Origin: Theodoxus fluviatilis
Taxonomy: Eukaryota > Mollusca > Gastropoda > Cycloneritida > Neritidae
Reading direction: 5' to 3'
NCBI GenBank assembly: GCA_034096865.1
Contig: JAWQFJ010016480.1
Coordinates: 1-27,500 of the forward strand
Length of the DNA stretch: 27,500 nucleotides
Below are positions 7,891 to 19,283 of this stretch, piece by piece. Both the position numbers and the translations under genes were made by a program. Every line of letters starts with the position of its first letter. Position 1 is the stretch's first letter. The notes beneath the pieces were generated by a model. That model was given only the letters and a program-made list of their open reading frames with translations. It did no database searches and was not told the origin of the DNA.

Positions 7891-10830
7891 CCTGCATGTC
7901 TACCTGACTACCTACCTGCATGTCTACCAGTCTACCTGCCTGCATGTCTACCTACCTGCATGTCTACCTACCTGCCTGCCTGCATGTCTACCCAACTACC
8001 TGCATGCCTACCTACCTGCCTGCCTGCATGTCTGCCTGACTACCTACCTGCCTGCCTGCACGTCTGCCTGACTACCTACCTGCCTGCCTGCATGTCTGCC
8101 TGACTACCTACCTGCCTGCCTGCATGTCTGCCTGACTACCTACCTGCCTGCCTGCATGTCTGCCTGACTACCTACCTGCCTGCCTGCATGTCTGCCTGAC
8201 TACCTACCTGCCTGCCTGCATGTCTACCTACCTGCCTGCCTGCATGTCTGCCTACCTGCCTGCATGTCTGCCTACCTGTCTGAATGTCTGCCTGTCTATC
8301 TGCCTGCATGTCTACCTACCTACCTGCATGTCTGCCTGACTACCTGCCTGCCTGCATGTCTACCTGTCTATCTGCCTGCCTGCATGTCTACCTACCTGCC
8401 TGCATGTCTACCTACCTGCCTGCATGCCTACCTACCTGCCTGCCTGCCTGACTACCTACCTGCCTGCATGTCTGCCTGACTACCTACCTGCCTGCCTGCA
8501 TGTCTGCCTGACTACCTACCTGCCTGCATGTCTGCCTGACTACCTACCTGCCTGCATGTCTGCCTGACTACCTACCTGCCTGCATGTCTGCCTGACTACC
8601 TACCTGCCTGCCTGCATGTCTGCCTGACTACCTACCTGCCTGCCTGCATGTCTGCCTGTCTACCTGCCTGCCTGCATGTCTACCTACTTGCCTGCATGTC
8701 TACCTACCTATCTGCATGTCTGCCTGACTACCTACCTGCCTGTCTGCATGTCTGCATGTCTACCTACCTGCCTGTCTGCATGTCTGCCTGACTACCTATC
8801 TGCCTGCCTGCATGCCTGCCTGACTACCTACCTGCCTGCCTGCCTGTCTGCCTGACTACCTACCTACCTGCCTGCATGTCTACCTGTCTATCTGCCTGCC
8901 TGCATGTCTGCCTACCTGCCTGAATGTCTGCCTGTCTATCTGCCTGCATGTCTACCTACCTACCTGCATGTCTGCCTGACTACCTACGTGCCTGCCTGCA
9001 TGTCTGCCTGACTACCTACCTGCCTGCCTGCATGTCTACCTACCTGCCTGCATGTCTGCCTGACTACCTACCTGCCTGCCTGCATGTCTGCCTGACTACC
9101 TACCTGCCTGCCTGCATGTCTGCCTGACTACCTACCTGCCTGCCTGCATGTCTGCCTACCTGCCTGAATGTCTGCCTGTCTATCTGCCTGCATGTCTACC
9201 TACCTACCTGCATGTCTGCCTGACTACCTGCCTGCCTGCCTGTCTGAATGTCTGCCTGTCTATCTGCCTGCATGTCTACCTACCTACCTGCCTGCATGTC
9301 TGCCTGACTACCTACCTGCCTGCCTGCATGTCTGCCTGACTACCTACCTGCCTGCCTGCATGTCTGCCTGACTACCTACCTGCCTGCCTGCATGTCTGCC
9401 TGACTACCTACCTGCCTGCCTGCATGTCTGCCTGACTACCTACCTGCCTGCCTGCATGTCTGCCTGACTACCTACCTGCCTGCCTGCATGTCTGCCTGAC
9501 TACCTACCTGCCTGCCTGCATGTCTGCCTACCTGCCTGCATGTCTGCCTACCTGCCTGCATGTCTGCCTACCTGCCTGCATGTCTGCCTACCTGCCTGAT
9601 GCTACCTACCTGCCTGCATGTCTGCCTGCCTACCTACCTGCCTGCATGTCTACCTACCTACCTGCCTGCATGTCTGCCTGACTACCTACCTGCCTGCCTG
9701 CATGTCTGCCTGACTACCTACCTGCCTGCCTGCATGTCTGCCTGACTACCTACCTGCCTGCCTGCATGTCTGCCTGACTACCTACCTGCCTGCCTGCATG
9801 TCTGCCTGACTACCTACCTGCCTGCCTGCATGTCTGCCTGACTACCTACCTGCCTGCCTGCATGTCTGCCTGACTACCTACCTGCCTGCATGTCTGCCTG
9901 ACTACCTACCTGCCTGCATGTCTGCCTGACTACCTACCTGCCTGCCTGCATGTCTGCCTGACTACCTACCTGCCTGCCTGCATGTCTACCTGTCTACCTG
10001 CCTGCCTGCATGTCTACCTACCTGCCTGCATGTCTACCTGACTACCTGCCTGCATGTCTACCTACCTGCCTGCATGTCTGCCTGACTACCTACCTGCCTG
10101 CATGTCTTCCTACTTGGCTGCATGTCTACCTACCTACCTGCATGTCTGCCTGACTACCTACCTGCCTGCCTGCATGTCTGCCTGACTACCTACCTGCCTG
10201 CATGTCTGCCTGACTACCTACCTGCCTGCATGTCTGCCTACCTGCCTGCATGTCTGCCTGCATGTCTAGCTACCTGCCTTCATGCCTGCCTGACTACCCA
10301 CCTGCCAGCATGTCTGCCTGACTACCTACCTGAATGTCTACCTACCTGCCTGCATGTCTACCTACCTGCCTGCATGTCTACCTACCTGCCTGCATGTCTA
10401 CCTACCTGCCTGCATGTCTACCTGCCTGCCTGAATGTCCATCTACCTGCCTTCATGTCCACTTACCTGCCTGCATGTCTACCTACCTGCCTGCATGTCCA
10501 TCTACCTGCTTACATGTCTACTTACCTGCCTGAATGTCTACTTACCTGCCTGCATGTCTACCTACCTGCTTGCATGTCCTGTCTACCTGCTTGGTTATTT
10601 TTTGGCTACCCATTTTTTTACCTGCTTGCGTGTTTTTCTACTTGCTTGCCTGCCTGTTTCTCTGTCTGCCTGCCAGTCTGCCAGCTTTTCTGTCTGTCTA
10701 CCTGCCTGCTTTCCTGTCTACCTGCATGCCTGTTTATATACCTGCCTACCAGTCTGCCTGCCTGTTTACCTGTTTGCTTAACCGCCCATTTACCTGACTG
10801 CTTATCTGCCTGTTTTCATGCCAGCCTGTT
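7891..10830. repeat. 2.9-kb tetranucleotide-based array with 28/32-bp higher-order units
   Basis: The whole stretch is written in tetramers of the form TRYC/TGCA: TGCC, TACC, TGAC, TGTC and TGCA. The commonest higher-order unit is eight tetramers long (TGCC TGAC TACC TACC TGCC then TGCC TGCA TGTC, 32 bp), with 28-bp variants lacking one TGCC. Regularity is highest from about 9300 to 9980 and decays after about 10560, where TTT-rich variants appear. Frames read as YLPACLP-type repeats on the plus strand, with no gene context. It fills most of the 4.3-kb intron between the exons at 11326-11383 and 6858-7016. Confidence 0.95.
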
Positions 10831-10839
10831 TTTCATCCA

Positions 10840-11177
10840 AAACACAGTTCAATTTTTGGTATGAATACAAAACAAAACAGCATGTCTAGACACATAATTT
10901 ATCAAGTACAAACACTTTGTTTTGTGGTAAAGCCTTAGAAAATAAAACCCTTGACTTGAACTTTTTCTAACAACTGAAATATTTTTGTTGGGTGTTTTTA
11001 ATGGTCGTATATAGCCTACAAAGGCTGACAAGTCATAAAACTCAATCATCCCTCCATCCCTCCCTGCAAGAATGATTGAATGAATGGCGCTTTGTGGAGT
11101 ATCAGCCTTTTAGACTTTGCAAGGCCATTCAGCACAAAAATCACAGGAAGAGTTTACAGTGAGTGCAAATCATGCCA
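10840..11177. other. AT-rich intronic sequence
   Basis: Unique-looking, AT-rich sequence between the tetramer array and dispersed repeat copy 2. No exon, RNA or mobile element is supported. Confidence 0.4.
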
Positions 11178-11256
11178 TGATGTCCCTAGTTATTTGTCTT
11201 ACACCAATCATGCAGGGAGACTGGGTGGGTCTGTTCTACCCCCCAACCCACAGGGG
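11178..11256. repeat. Dispersed repeat copy 2
   Basis: Partner of 6352-6430, in the same orientation. It lies about 70 bases downstream (in gene direction) of the 5' splice site at 11325. Confidence 0.5.
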
Positions 11257-11325
11257 CCTCCCTGCAGGAGTTCCACAGCCTTTCCTGTGTGCAGACCACA
11301 GCTCTGTGCATCAGAGGTGACTTAC

Positions 11326-11383
11326 CCACTCTCCCGATCTCCCTCAGCAGCACTTTCAGCTGGGCAAGCTTCTCTGCACCCAC
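11326..11383 (-). CDS. Small internal exon, helical segment
   Basis: The 58-base exon lies between CCTTGGACCTTCCAG (3' splice site) and GTAAGT (near-perfect 5' splice site) on the minus strand. In the one stop-free phase that fits its neighbours it encodes VGAEKLAQLKVLLREIGRV, a heptad-like amphipathic helix. That would suit the coiled coil that often precedes a SPRY domain. It ends one base into a codon, exactly what the exon at 6858-7016 needs. A branch-point-like TTGAC lies about 23 bases upstream, and the 11-bp array starts a few bases beyond that. No further upstream exon is identified to the right, so the gene presumably continues beyond the array or outside the window. Confidence 0.6.
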
Positions 11384-11411
11384 CTGGAAGGTCCAAGGCA
11401 AAGTGTCAATA

Positions 11412-14400
11412 TGCTGCACCACCACACTGTCACCACACTGCCACCACACTGTCACCACACTGTCACCACACTGCCACCACACTGTCACCACACTGTCACC
11501 ACACTGCTTCACCACACTGCCTCCACACTGTCACCACACGGTCACCACACTGCCTCCACACTGTCACCACACTGTCACCACACTGTCACCACACTGCGTA
11601 ACCACACTGTGTCATCAGGCTGTCACTACACTGTCACCACACTGTCATCACACTGCATCACCATGCTGTCACCAAGCTGCATCACCGTGCAACGTCACCA
11701 CACTGCATCACCACACTGCATCACCACACTGCGTCACCACACTGTCAGTCACCACACTGTCACCACACTGTCACCACACTGTCACTACACTGTCACCACA
11801 CTGTCACCACACTGCATCACCACACTGCCACCACACTGCATCACCATGCTGTCACCACGCTGCATCACCACGCAACATCACCACACTGCATCACCATACT
11901 GCCACCACACTGCATCGCCACACTGTGTCGCTGCACTGTCACCACACTGCATCACCACACTGCGTCACCACACTGTCACCATACTGCCACCACACTGTGT
12001 CGATGCACTGTCATCACACTGCGTCACCACACTGTCACCACACTGTCACCATACTGCCACCACACTGTCACCACACTGCCACCACACTGCATCACCATGC
12101 AACGTCACCACACTGTCACCACACTGCCACCACACTGAATCACCACGCAACGTCACCACACTGCATCACCACGCAACGTCACCACATTGTCACCACACTG
12201 CATCACCACGCAACGTCACCACACTGCCACCACACTGTGTCGCTGCACTGTCACCACACTACGTCACCACACTGCGTCACATGCTGCATCACCACACTGT
12301 CACCACACTGTCGTTGCACTGTCACCACACTACGTCACCACACTGCGTCACATGCTGCATCACCACACTGTCACCACACTGTGTCGCTGCACTGTCACCA
12401 CACTGTCACCACACTGCGTCACATGCTGCATCACCACACTGTCACCACACTTGCTGTCGCTGCACTGTCACCACACTGTGTCGCAGCACTGTCACCACAC
12501 TGTGTCGCTGCACTGTCACCACACTGTCACCACACTGTGTCGCTGCACTGTCACCACACTGCGTCGCTGCACCGTCACCACACTGTGTCGCTGCACTGTC
12601 ACCACACTGCGTCACTGCACTGTCACCACACTGTGTCGCTGCACTGTCACCACACTGTGTCGCTGCACTGTCACCACACTGTGTCGCTGCACTGTCACCA
12701 CACTGCGTCACTGCACTGTCACCACACTGTGTCGCTGCACTGTCACCACACTGTGTCGCTGCACTGTCACCACACTGTCACCACACTGCGTCACTGCACT
12801 GTCACAGCACTGCATCACTGCACTGTCACCACACTGTGTCGCTGCACTGTCATTACACTGTGTCGCTGCACTGTCACCACACTGTGTCGCTGCACTGTCA
12901 CCTAGCTGTGTCGCTGCACTATCACCACACTGTGTCACCACACTGTGTCGCTGCACTGTCACCACACTGTGTCGCTGCACTGTCACCACACTGTCACCAC
13001 ACTGTGTCGCTGCACTGTCACCACACTGCGTCACTGCACTGTCACCACACTGTCACCACACTGTGCCGCTGCACTGTCACCACACTGCGTCACTGCACTG
13101 TCACCACACTGTGTCGCTGCACTGTCACCACACTGTGTCACTGCACTGTCACAACACTGTGTCGCTGCACTGTCACCACACTGTGTCGCTGCACTGTCAC
13201 CACACTGTGTCGCTGCAGTGTCACCACACTGTTTCGCTGCACTGTCACCGCACTGTGTCACTGCACTGTCACCACACTGCGTCACTGCACTGTCTCCACA
13301 CTGTCACCACACTGCGTCACTGCACTGTCACCACACTGTCACCACACTGTGTCGCTGCACTGTCACCACACTGTGTCGCTGCACTGTCACCACACTGTGT
13401 CACTGCACTGTCACCACACTGTGTCACTGCACTGTCACCACACTGTGTCGCTGCACTGTCACCACACTGTGTCGCTGCACTGTCACCACACTGTGTCGCT
13501 GCACTGTCACCACACTGCGTCACTGCACTGTCACCACACTGCCTCACTGCACTGTCACCACACTGTCACCACACTGTGTCGCTGCACCGTCACCACACTG
13601 TGTCGCTGCACTGTCACCACACTGCGTCACTGCACTGTCACCACACTGTCACCACACTGTGTCACTGCACTGTCACCACACTGCATCACCACACTGTGTC
13701 GTTGCACTGTCACCACACTGCGTCACATGCTGCATCACCACACTGTCACCACACTGCGTCACATGCTGCATCACCACACTGTGTCACATGCTGCATCACC
13801 ACACTGCGTCACATGCTGCATCACCACACTGTCACCACACTGCGTCACATGCTGCATCACCACACTGTCACCACACTGTGTCGCTGCACTGTCACCACAC
13901 TGCGTCACATGCTGCATCACCACACTGTCACCACACTGCGTCACATGCTGCGTCACATGTTGCATCACCACACTGTCACCACACTGTGTCGCTGCACTGT
14001 CACCACACTGCGTCACATGCTGCATCACCACACTGTCACCACACTGCGTCACATGCTGCATCACCACACTGTCACCACACTGTGTCGCTGCACTGTCACC
14101 ACACTGCGTCACATGCTGCATCACCACACTGTCACCACACTGCGTCACTGCACTGTCACCACACTGCGTCACATGCTGCATCACCACACTGTCACCACAC
14201 TGCGTCACATGCTGCATCACCACACTGTCACCACACTGCGTCACATGCTGCATCACCACACTGTCACCACACTGCGTCACATGCTGCATCACCACACTGT
14301 CACCACACTGTGTCGCTGCACTGTCACCACACTGTGTCGCTGCACTGTCACCACACTGTCACCACACTGTCACCACACTGCGTCACATGCTGCATCACCA

Positions 14401-16480
14401 CACTGTCACCACACTGCGTCACATGCTGCATCACCACACTGTCACCACACTGTGTCGCTGCACTGTCACCACACTGTGTCGCTGCACTATCACCACACTG
14501 TGTCACCACACTGCATCACCACACTGTCACCACACTGTGTCACATGCTGCATCACCACACTGTCACCACACTGTCACCACACTGCGTCACCACACTGCAT
14601 CACCACACTGTCACCACACTGTGTCACCACACTGTCACCACACTGTCACCACACTGCATCACATGCTGCATCACCACACTGTCACCACATTGCGTCACAT
14701 GATGCATCACCACACTGTCACCATACTGCATCACCACACTGCATCACCACACTGTCACCACACTGCGTCACATGCTGCATCACCACACTGTCACCACACT
14801 GTGTCGCTGCACTGTCACCACACTGCGTCACATGCTGCATCACCACACTGTGTCGCTGCACTGTCACCACACTGTGTCGCTGCACTATCACCACACTGTG
14901 TCACCACACTGCATCGCCACACTGTCACCACACTGCGTCACATGCTGCATCACCACACTGTCAGCACACTGTCACCACACTGCGTCACATGCTGCATCAC
15001 CACACTGTCACCACACTGTCACCACACTGCATCACCACACTGTCACCACATTGTGTCACTGCACTGTCACAACACTGTCACCACACTGCATCACATGCTG
15101 CATCACCACACTGTCACCACACTGTGTCGCTGCACTGTCACCACACTGCGTCACATGCTGCATCACCACACTGTCACCACACTGCGTCTCATGATGCATC
15201 ACCACACTGTCACCACACTGCATCACCACACTGCATCACCACACTGTCACCACACTGTCACCACACTGCGTCACATGCTGCATCACCACACTGTCACCAC
15301 ACTGTGTCGCTGCACTGTCACCACACTGCGTCACATGCTGCATCACCACACTGTCACCACACTGCATCACATGCTGCATCACCACACTGTCACCACACTG
15401 CGTCACATGCTGCATCACCACACTGTCACCACACTGTCACCACACTGCATCACATGCTGCATCACCACACTGTCACCACACTGCATCACATGCTGCATCA
15501 CCACACTGTCACCACACTGCATCACATGCTGCATCACCACACTGTCACCACACTGCGTCACATGCTGCATCACCACACTGTCACCACACTGCATCACATG
15601 CTGCATCACCACACTGTCACCACACTGCGTCACATGCTGCATCACCACACTGTCACCACACTGTCACCACACTGCATCACATGCTGCATCACCACACTGT
15701 CACCACACTGCATCACATGCTGCATCACCACACTGCGTCACATGCTGCATCACCACACTGTCACCACACTGCATCACATGCTGCATCACCACACTGTCAC
15801 CACACTGCATCACATGCTGCATCACCACACTGTCACCACACTGCATCTTTTGCTGCATCACCACACTGTCACCACACTGCGTCACATGCTGCATCACCAC
15901 ACTGTCACCACACTGCATCACATGCTGCATCACCACACTGTCACCACACTGCATCACATGCTGCATCACCACACTGTCACCACACTGCATCACATGCTGC
16001 ATCACCACACTGTCACCACACTGCATCACATGCTGCATCACCACACTGCGTCACATGCTGCATCACCACACTGTCACCACACTGCATCACATGCTGCATC
16101 ACCACACTGTCACCACACTGCATCACATGCTGCATCACCACACTGTCACCACACTGCTTCTCATGCTGCATCACCACACTGTCACCACACTGCATCACAT
16201 GCTGCATCACCACACTGTCACCACACTGCATCACATGCTGCATCACCACACTGTCACCACACTGCATCACATGCTGCATCACCACACTGTCACCACACTT
16301 CTTCTCATGCTGCATCACCACACTGTCACCACACTGCGACACATGCTGCATCACCACACTGTCACCACACTGCGTCACATGCTGCATCACCACACTGTCA
16401 CCACACTGTGTCACATGCTGCATCACCACACTGTCACCACACTGTGTCAAATACTGCATCACCACACTGTCACCACACTA
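11412..16480. repeat. Satellite-like array, 11/12/13-bp monomers with 24- and 36-bp higher-order units (left block)
   Basis: The basic monomer is TCACCACACTG (11 bp). It alternates with 13-mers (TGTCGCTGCACTG, CATCACCACACTG) and a 12-mer (CGTCACATGCTG). Three domains follow each other. About 11412-12240 is mostly 11-mers mixed with CATCACC and AACGTCACC variants (A). About 12240-13720 is dominated by a 24-bp dimer, TGTCGCTGCACTG plus TCACCACACTG (B). About 13720-16480 is dominated by a 36-bp trimer, CGTCACATGCTG plus CATCACCACACTG plus TCACCACACTG (C). No TAA, TAG or TGA arises in the plus-strand repeats, so frames of over 1,700 codons stay open; this is composition, not a gene. The minus strand carries GTGA in every unit and is closed. 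Confidence 0.95.
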
Positions 16481-16485
16481 TGTAC

Positions 16486-17352
16486 TGTTACAGCCCAAAG
16501 GGGTTACAACATTGTTGTCTATTTGAGAGATAGACTAACTCTAATTATTCATCCATTCACTTTCCTTTCGTTCTCAACAAAAGACACGGAGGGGGATAGA
16601 ATGTCGAATATTTGGATTATCAGAATCTTCCTGCAAAAACATGCAACATATTAGAATAACTAGTTTCTTCATGGATTAGCAAGTATCAATTATTAATAAA
16701 AGTCCAGATAACTGTTCATCTTCATTCACGAAACAAGAGAAAAGAGTTCAATGTTCCTGGTACGTCGTTATCAGTGTCAGAGAGAGTTTCGTTCTTTATC
16801 AGTGTCAGAGAGAGTTCATTATCAAACACAGGGGGACAGAGGGAGAACAAGTTTCATTTCTACTCATCACGGTGTTGTCTTCAGGACCAGGAGGGGTAGG
16901 GAACCACAGTGTTGATCCTTCTTGTGGCCAGTAGGTTTTTCTCTCCCTCCACCGCTTCCTTGAAAAATACCGTCAAGCGTCCAGGCAACGGACGGAAGTC
17001 GAGAATCTGTATTTCCCACCAGGGATTGGGTCCGGCTGACTAGCGGTCAGCCAGGCGTTGAAAGTGCTCAGTCCCCTCAGATCACGCCGACAAATCCTCG
17101 CCGACAATCCTCGGTGCACCAAGGGGTCATGACCAAGACCCCATGAACAGAGAATCTCTCCCGTGTTTTCATTGCCACTTCCAAACTGGCCTTTTGAGAT
17201 TCGTTCTCTCTCCTCAATGACGTCATTCAGCAAGTGACGTAGGACAGAGACGAGAACCAATTAGTCAAGTATTACTCGTTCTCTCTGAGTACCAACGCTA
17301 TTTCAGTTCACCACGTGCCGCACTCCCAGGTGGTCAGCCATCACCCATCACA
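16486..17352 (-). repeat. 3' LTR of the nested retrotransposon
   Basis: Matches 19307-20173 at a constant offset of 2,821 bases. I saw about four mismatches: one near 16932 and three around 17194-17214. It contains a tandem 20-base repeat (TATCAGTGTCAGAGAGAGTT at 16769 and 16798), a 7-bp-stem hairpin (GGCTGAC/GTCAGCC, 17034-17052), a CRE and an E-box. Open frames inside it are shared by both LTRs and show no known domain. Confidence 0.92.
17218..17225. promoter_or_regulatory. CRE palindrome in the 3' LTR
   Basis: TGACGTCA, a perfect cAMP-response element, at the same LTR position as 20039-20046. A half-site (TGACGT) follows a few bases away, and an E-box CACGTG lies at 17312-17317. In this downstream LTR it could act on neighbouring sequence. 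Confidence 0.5.
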
Positions 17353-17368
17353 CCTCCCTTCCTCTTTT
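17353..17368 (-). other. Polypurine tract of the retrotransposon
   Basis: On the minus strand the 16 bases AAAAGAGGAAGGGAGG directly precede the 3' LTR. This is the expected site and composition for the primer of plus-strand DNA synthesis, and it independently confirms the minus orientation. Confidence 0.85.
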
Positions 17369-17702
17369 GAGAGATTTCTTTAGGGACTTAATAAGAAAAG
17401 AAATCTCGTACAGATAATCTCACGACTAACTGTCTGATCAATCAAAATCTAGGCTGGTCAGAAACATTAAAAATATAGATATACTCAATTCACCTTTAAA
17501 ACACCTGCACAAGCAAAACGTCTTGCCACAGTTGGCATACAAAACACGCAAATCTAAAAGTTATTTGCCTGATAGTTTCCCAGCTATCAAAAATATCATG
17601 CTATTCCAAAAAGAGAAATGGGTTGTGGTCAGTGTTAACCTGCACGGGATATTTAGGAGCCCTCAACTAGACCTCAAAATGATCCAGGGCCTTGATTAAC
17701 CT

Positions 17703-18187
17703 TGTACATCTGATTGTCTGTACATCTGAATGTCTGTACATCTGACTGCCTGTACATCTGAATGTCTGTACATCTGACTGTCTGTACATCTAGCTGTCTG
17801 TACATCTGAATGTCTGTACATCTGACTGTCTGTACATCTGACTGTCTGTACATCTGACTGTCTGTACATCTGACTGTCTGTACATCTGACTGTTTGCACA
17901 TCTGACTGTCTGCACACCTGACTGTCTGTACATCTGACTGTCTGTACATCTGACTGTCTGCACATCTGACTGTCTGTACATCTGACTGTCTGCACATCTG
18001 ACTGTCTGTACATCTGACTGTCTGTACATCTGACTGTCTGCACATCTGACTGTCTGTACATCTGACTGTCTGCACATCTGACTGTCTGTACATCTGACTG
18101 TCTGTACATCTGACTGTCTGCACATCTGACTGTCTGTACATCTGACTGTCTGTACATCTGACTGTCTGTACATCTGACTGTCTGCAC
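17703..18187. repeat. 16-bp minisatellite inside the retrotransposon
   Basis: About 30 copies of TGTACATCTGACTGTC, with TGCACATC, TGAATGTC and similar variants. Sixteen is not a multiple of three, so a 16-residue pattern (QTVRCTDSQMYRQSDV) appears in all three minus frames. That explains the overlapping open frames and argues against coding. Confidence 0.95.
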
Positions 18188-18512
18188 ACAACATCCTTCA
18201 AAACTACAGTTTGCTTCTCAGAGCCACTCTTTCCTGAGGAATTTCTACCCGGGGATTCCCCTTTCCCTCCTGAAAAATGCATCCTGTCCAGTCTTAGAAT
18301 TTAAACCATCTACTTTCGTCACCCCCTCCCTCGCAGCAAGAAACCTCCCTGCTTTCTCGGCACACTCACGGACAGTCTTGCATTTTTGTTATCTGCGCTT
18401 TTCATATCGTCGGAAAGTTTCATGTTTCTACATGACTAGACTACGGTGTCTAAACCTGGTTGGCCAACCTTATGCTCCACCATCAGTTACAAGTTAAAAC
18501 TTTCCTGATTAG

Positions 18513-19043
18513 TCAGAAAGATTCCAGATTTCTCCCATCCCTGGGATTGAACCCAGATTTCTCCCATCCCAAGGACTGAATTCCAGATTTCTCCCATCCC
18601 AAGGACTGAATTCCAGATTTCTCCCATCCCAAGGACTGAATTCCAGATTTCTCCCATCCCAAGGACTGAATTCCAGATTTCTCCCATCCCAAGGACTGAA
18701 TTCCAGATTTCTCCCATCCCAATTTCAGTCTCGACTCTTGCATAGCCTGCTCCATTCGGAATCTCTTTTTCTCCCACCCTAGTCTCGCCATCTGCAAGTG
18801 CAAAGCTTCACTCTGATCCCCCATTTCGCGACTATCCTCCTCTACCCTAAACAGGCCCTGTTTAGATAGTTCAGGAATGAGAATTTCATCAATTTGCCTT
18901 GAGGTCATGCGTTCCCGCAATTCAATGCCAAAACGTTCAGCCAAAGCATATTTTTCCTCTACCAGTGCAACGCTCACATGATCTGCAGTCATATTCTGTA
19001 AGAGATGACGTATGTCTACAGTCTCCTCACTTCCGGTGGCCAT
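18513..19043 (-). CDS. Gag-like N-terminal fragment of the retrotransposon
   Basis: The first ATG on the minus strand (19041-19043) has a strong context (CAAAAATGG) and lies about 240 bases after the primer binding site, as expected for gag. Upstream codons in the same frame lack an ATG, so I prefer this start. The first 110 residues are helical and charged (EEKYALAERFGIELRERMTS, QIDEILIPELSKQGLFRVEE, then ALHLQMARLGWEKKRFRMEQ). This resembles the leading helical region of Ty3/gypsy gag proteins. The frame then enters the 30-bp minisatellite, giving ten-residue repeats (LGWEKSGIQS), and stops soon after. The capsid core and zinc knuckle are missing, so it is probably not functional alone. Confidence 0.6.
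   Translation of the reverse strand: MATGSEETVDIRHLLQNMTADHVSVALVEEKYALAERFGIELRERMTSRQIDEILIPELSKQGLFRVEEDSREMGDQSEALHLQMARLGWEKKRFRMEQAMQESRLKLGWEKSGIQSLGWEKSGIQSLGWEKSGIQSLGWEKSGIQSLGWEKSGIQSLGWEKSGFNPRDGRNLESF
18524..18720. repeat. 30-bp minisatellite, in frame with the gag-like ORF
   Basis: About six copies of CTCCCATCCCAAGGACTGAA followed by TTCCAGATTT. The five right-hand copies are essentially identical; the leftmost is a 29-base variant reading CTGGGATTGAACCCAG. Because 30 is a multiple of three, the gag-like frame stays open across the copies. Confidence 0.93.
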
Positions 19044-19283
19044 TTTTGACAAATTTTCCGTTAATTCCTACCTTTGTTGCGCGAAACTGCTGAGTGCAGC
19101 GACAGGATCAGACAATGCACATAATGCAAGTAGCAAACAGAAAGATCACACAGGACATGGACACACTCTCAACAGGTTATCTGAAATTTCAGTGATAAGC
19201 AAAGAAAAATTGTGAATCACAACTTATCAAAACAGCAACTGCTATTTCATGCTTTCGAATCTAGCTCAATTTGTCTAATTCAT

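Noticed and set aside
7891..10830. YLPACLP-type repeat proteins
   Set aside because: Many short overlapping frames arise from a tetramer array, and none has gene context.
11411..16654. A 1,747-codon His/Cys/Thr-rich protein on the plus strand, and the overlapping 1,448-, 585-, 538- and 694-codon frames
   Set aside because: All three frames are open over the same DNA because the 11/24/36-bp units contain no plus-strand stop. The frame ends inside an LTR, and there is no promoter or splice context.
16973..17260. 95-residue frame present in both LTRs
   Set aside because: It lies wholly inside the LTR, has no recognised domain, and is duplicated simply because LTRs are.
17674..18282. Cys/Gln/Asp repeat proteins on the minus strand
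   Set aside because: The same 16-residue pattern occurs in all three frames because 16 is not divisible by three.
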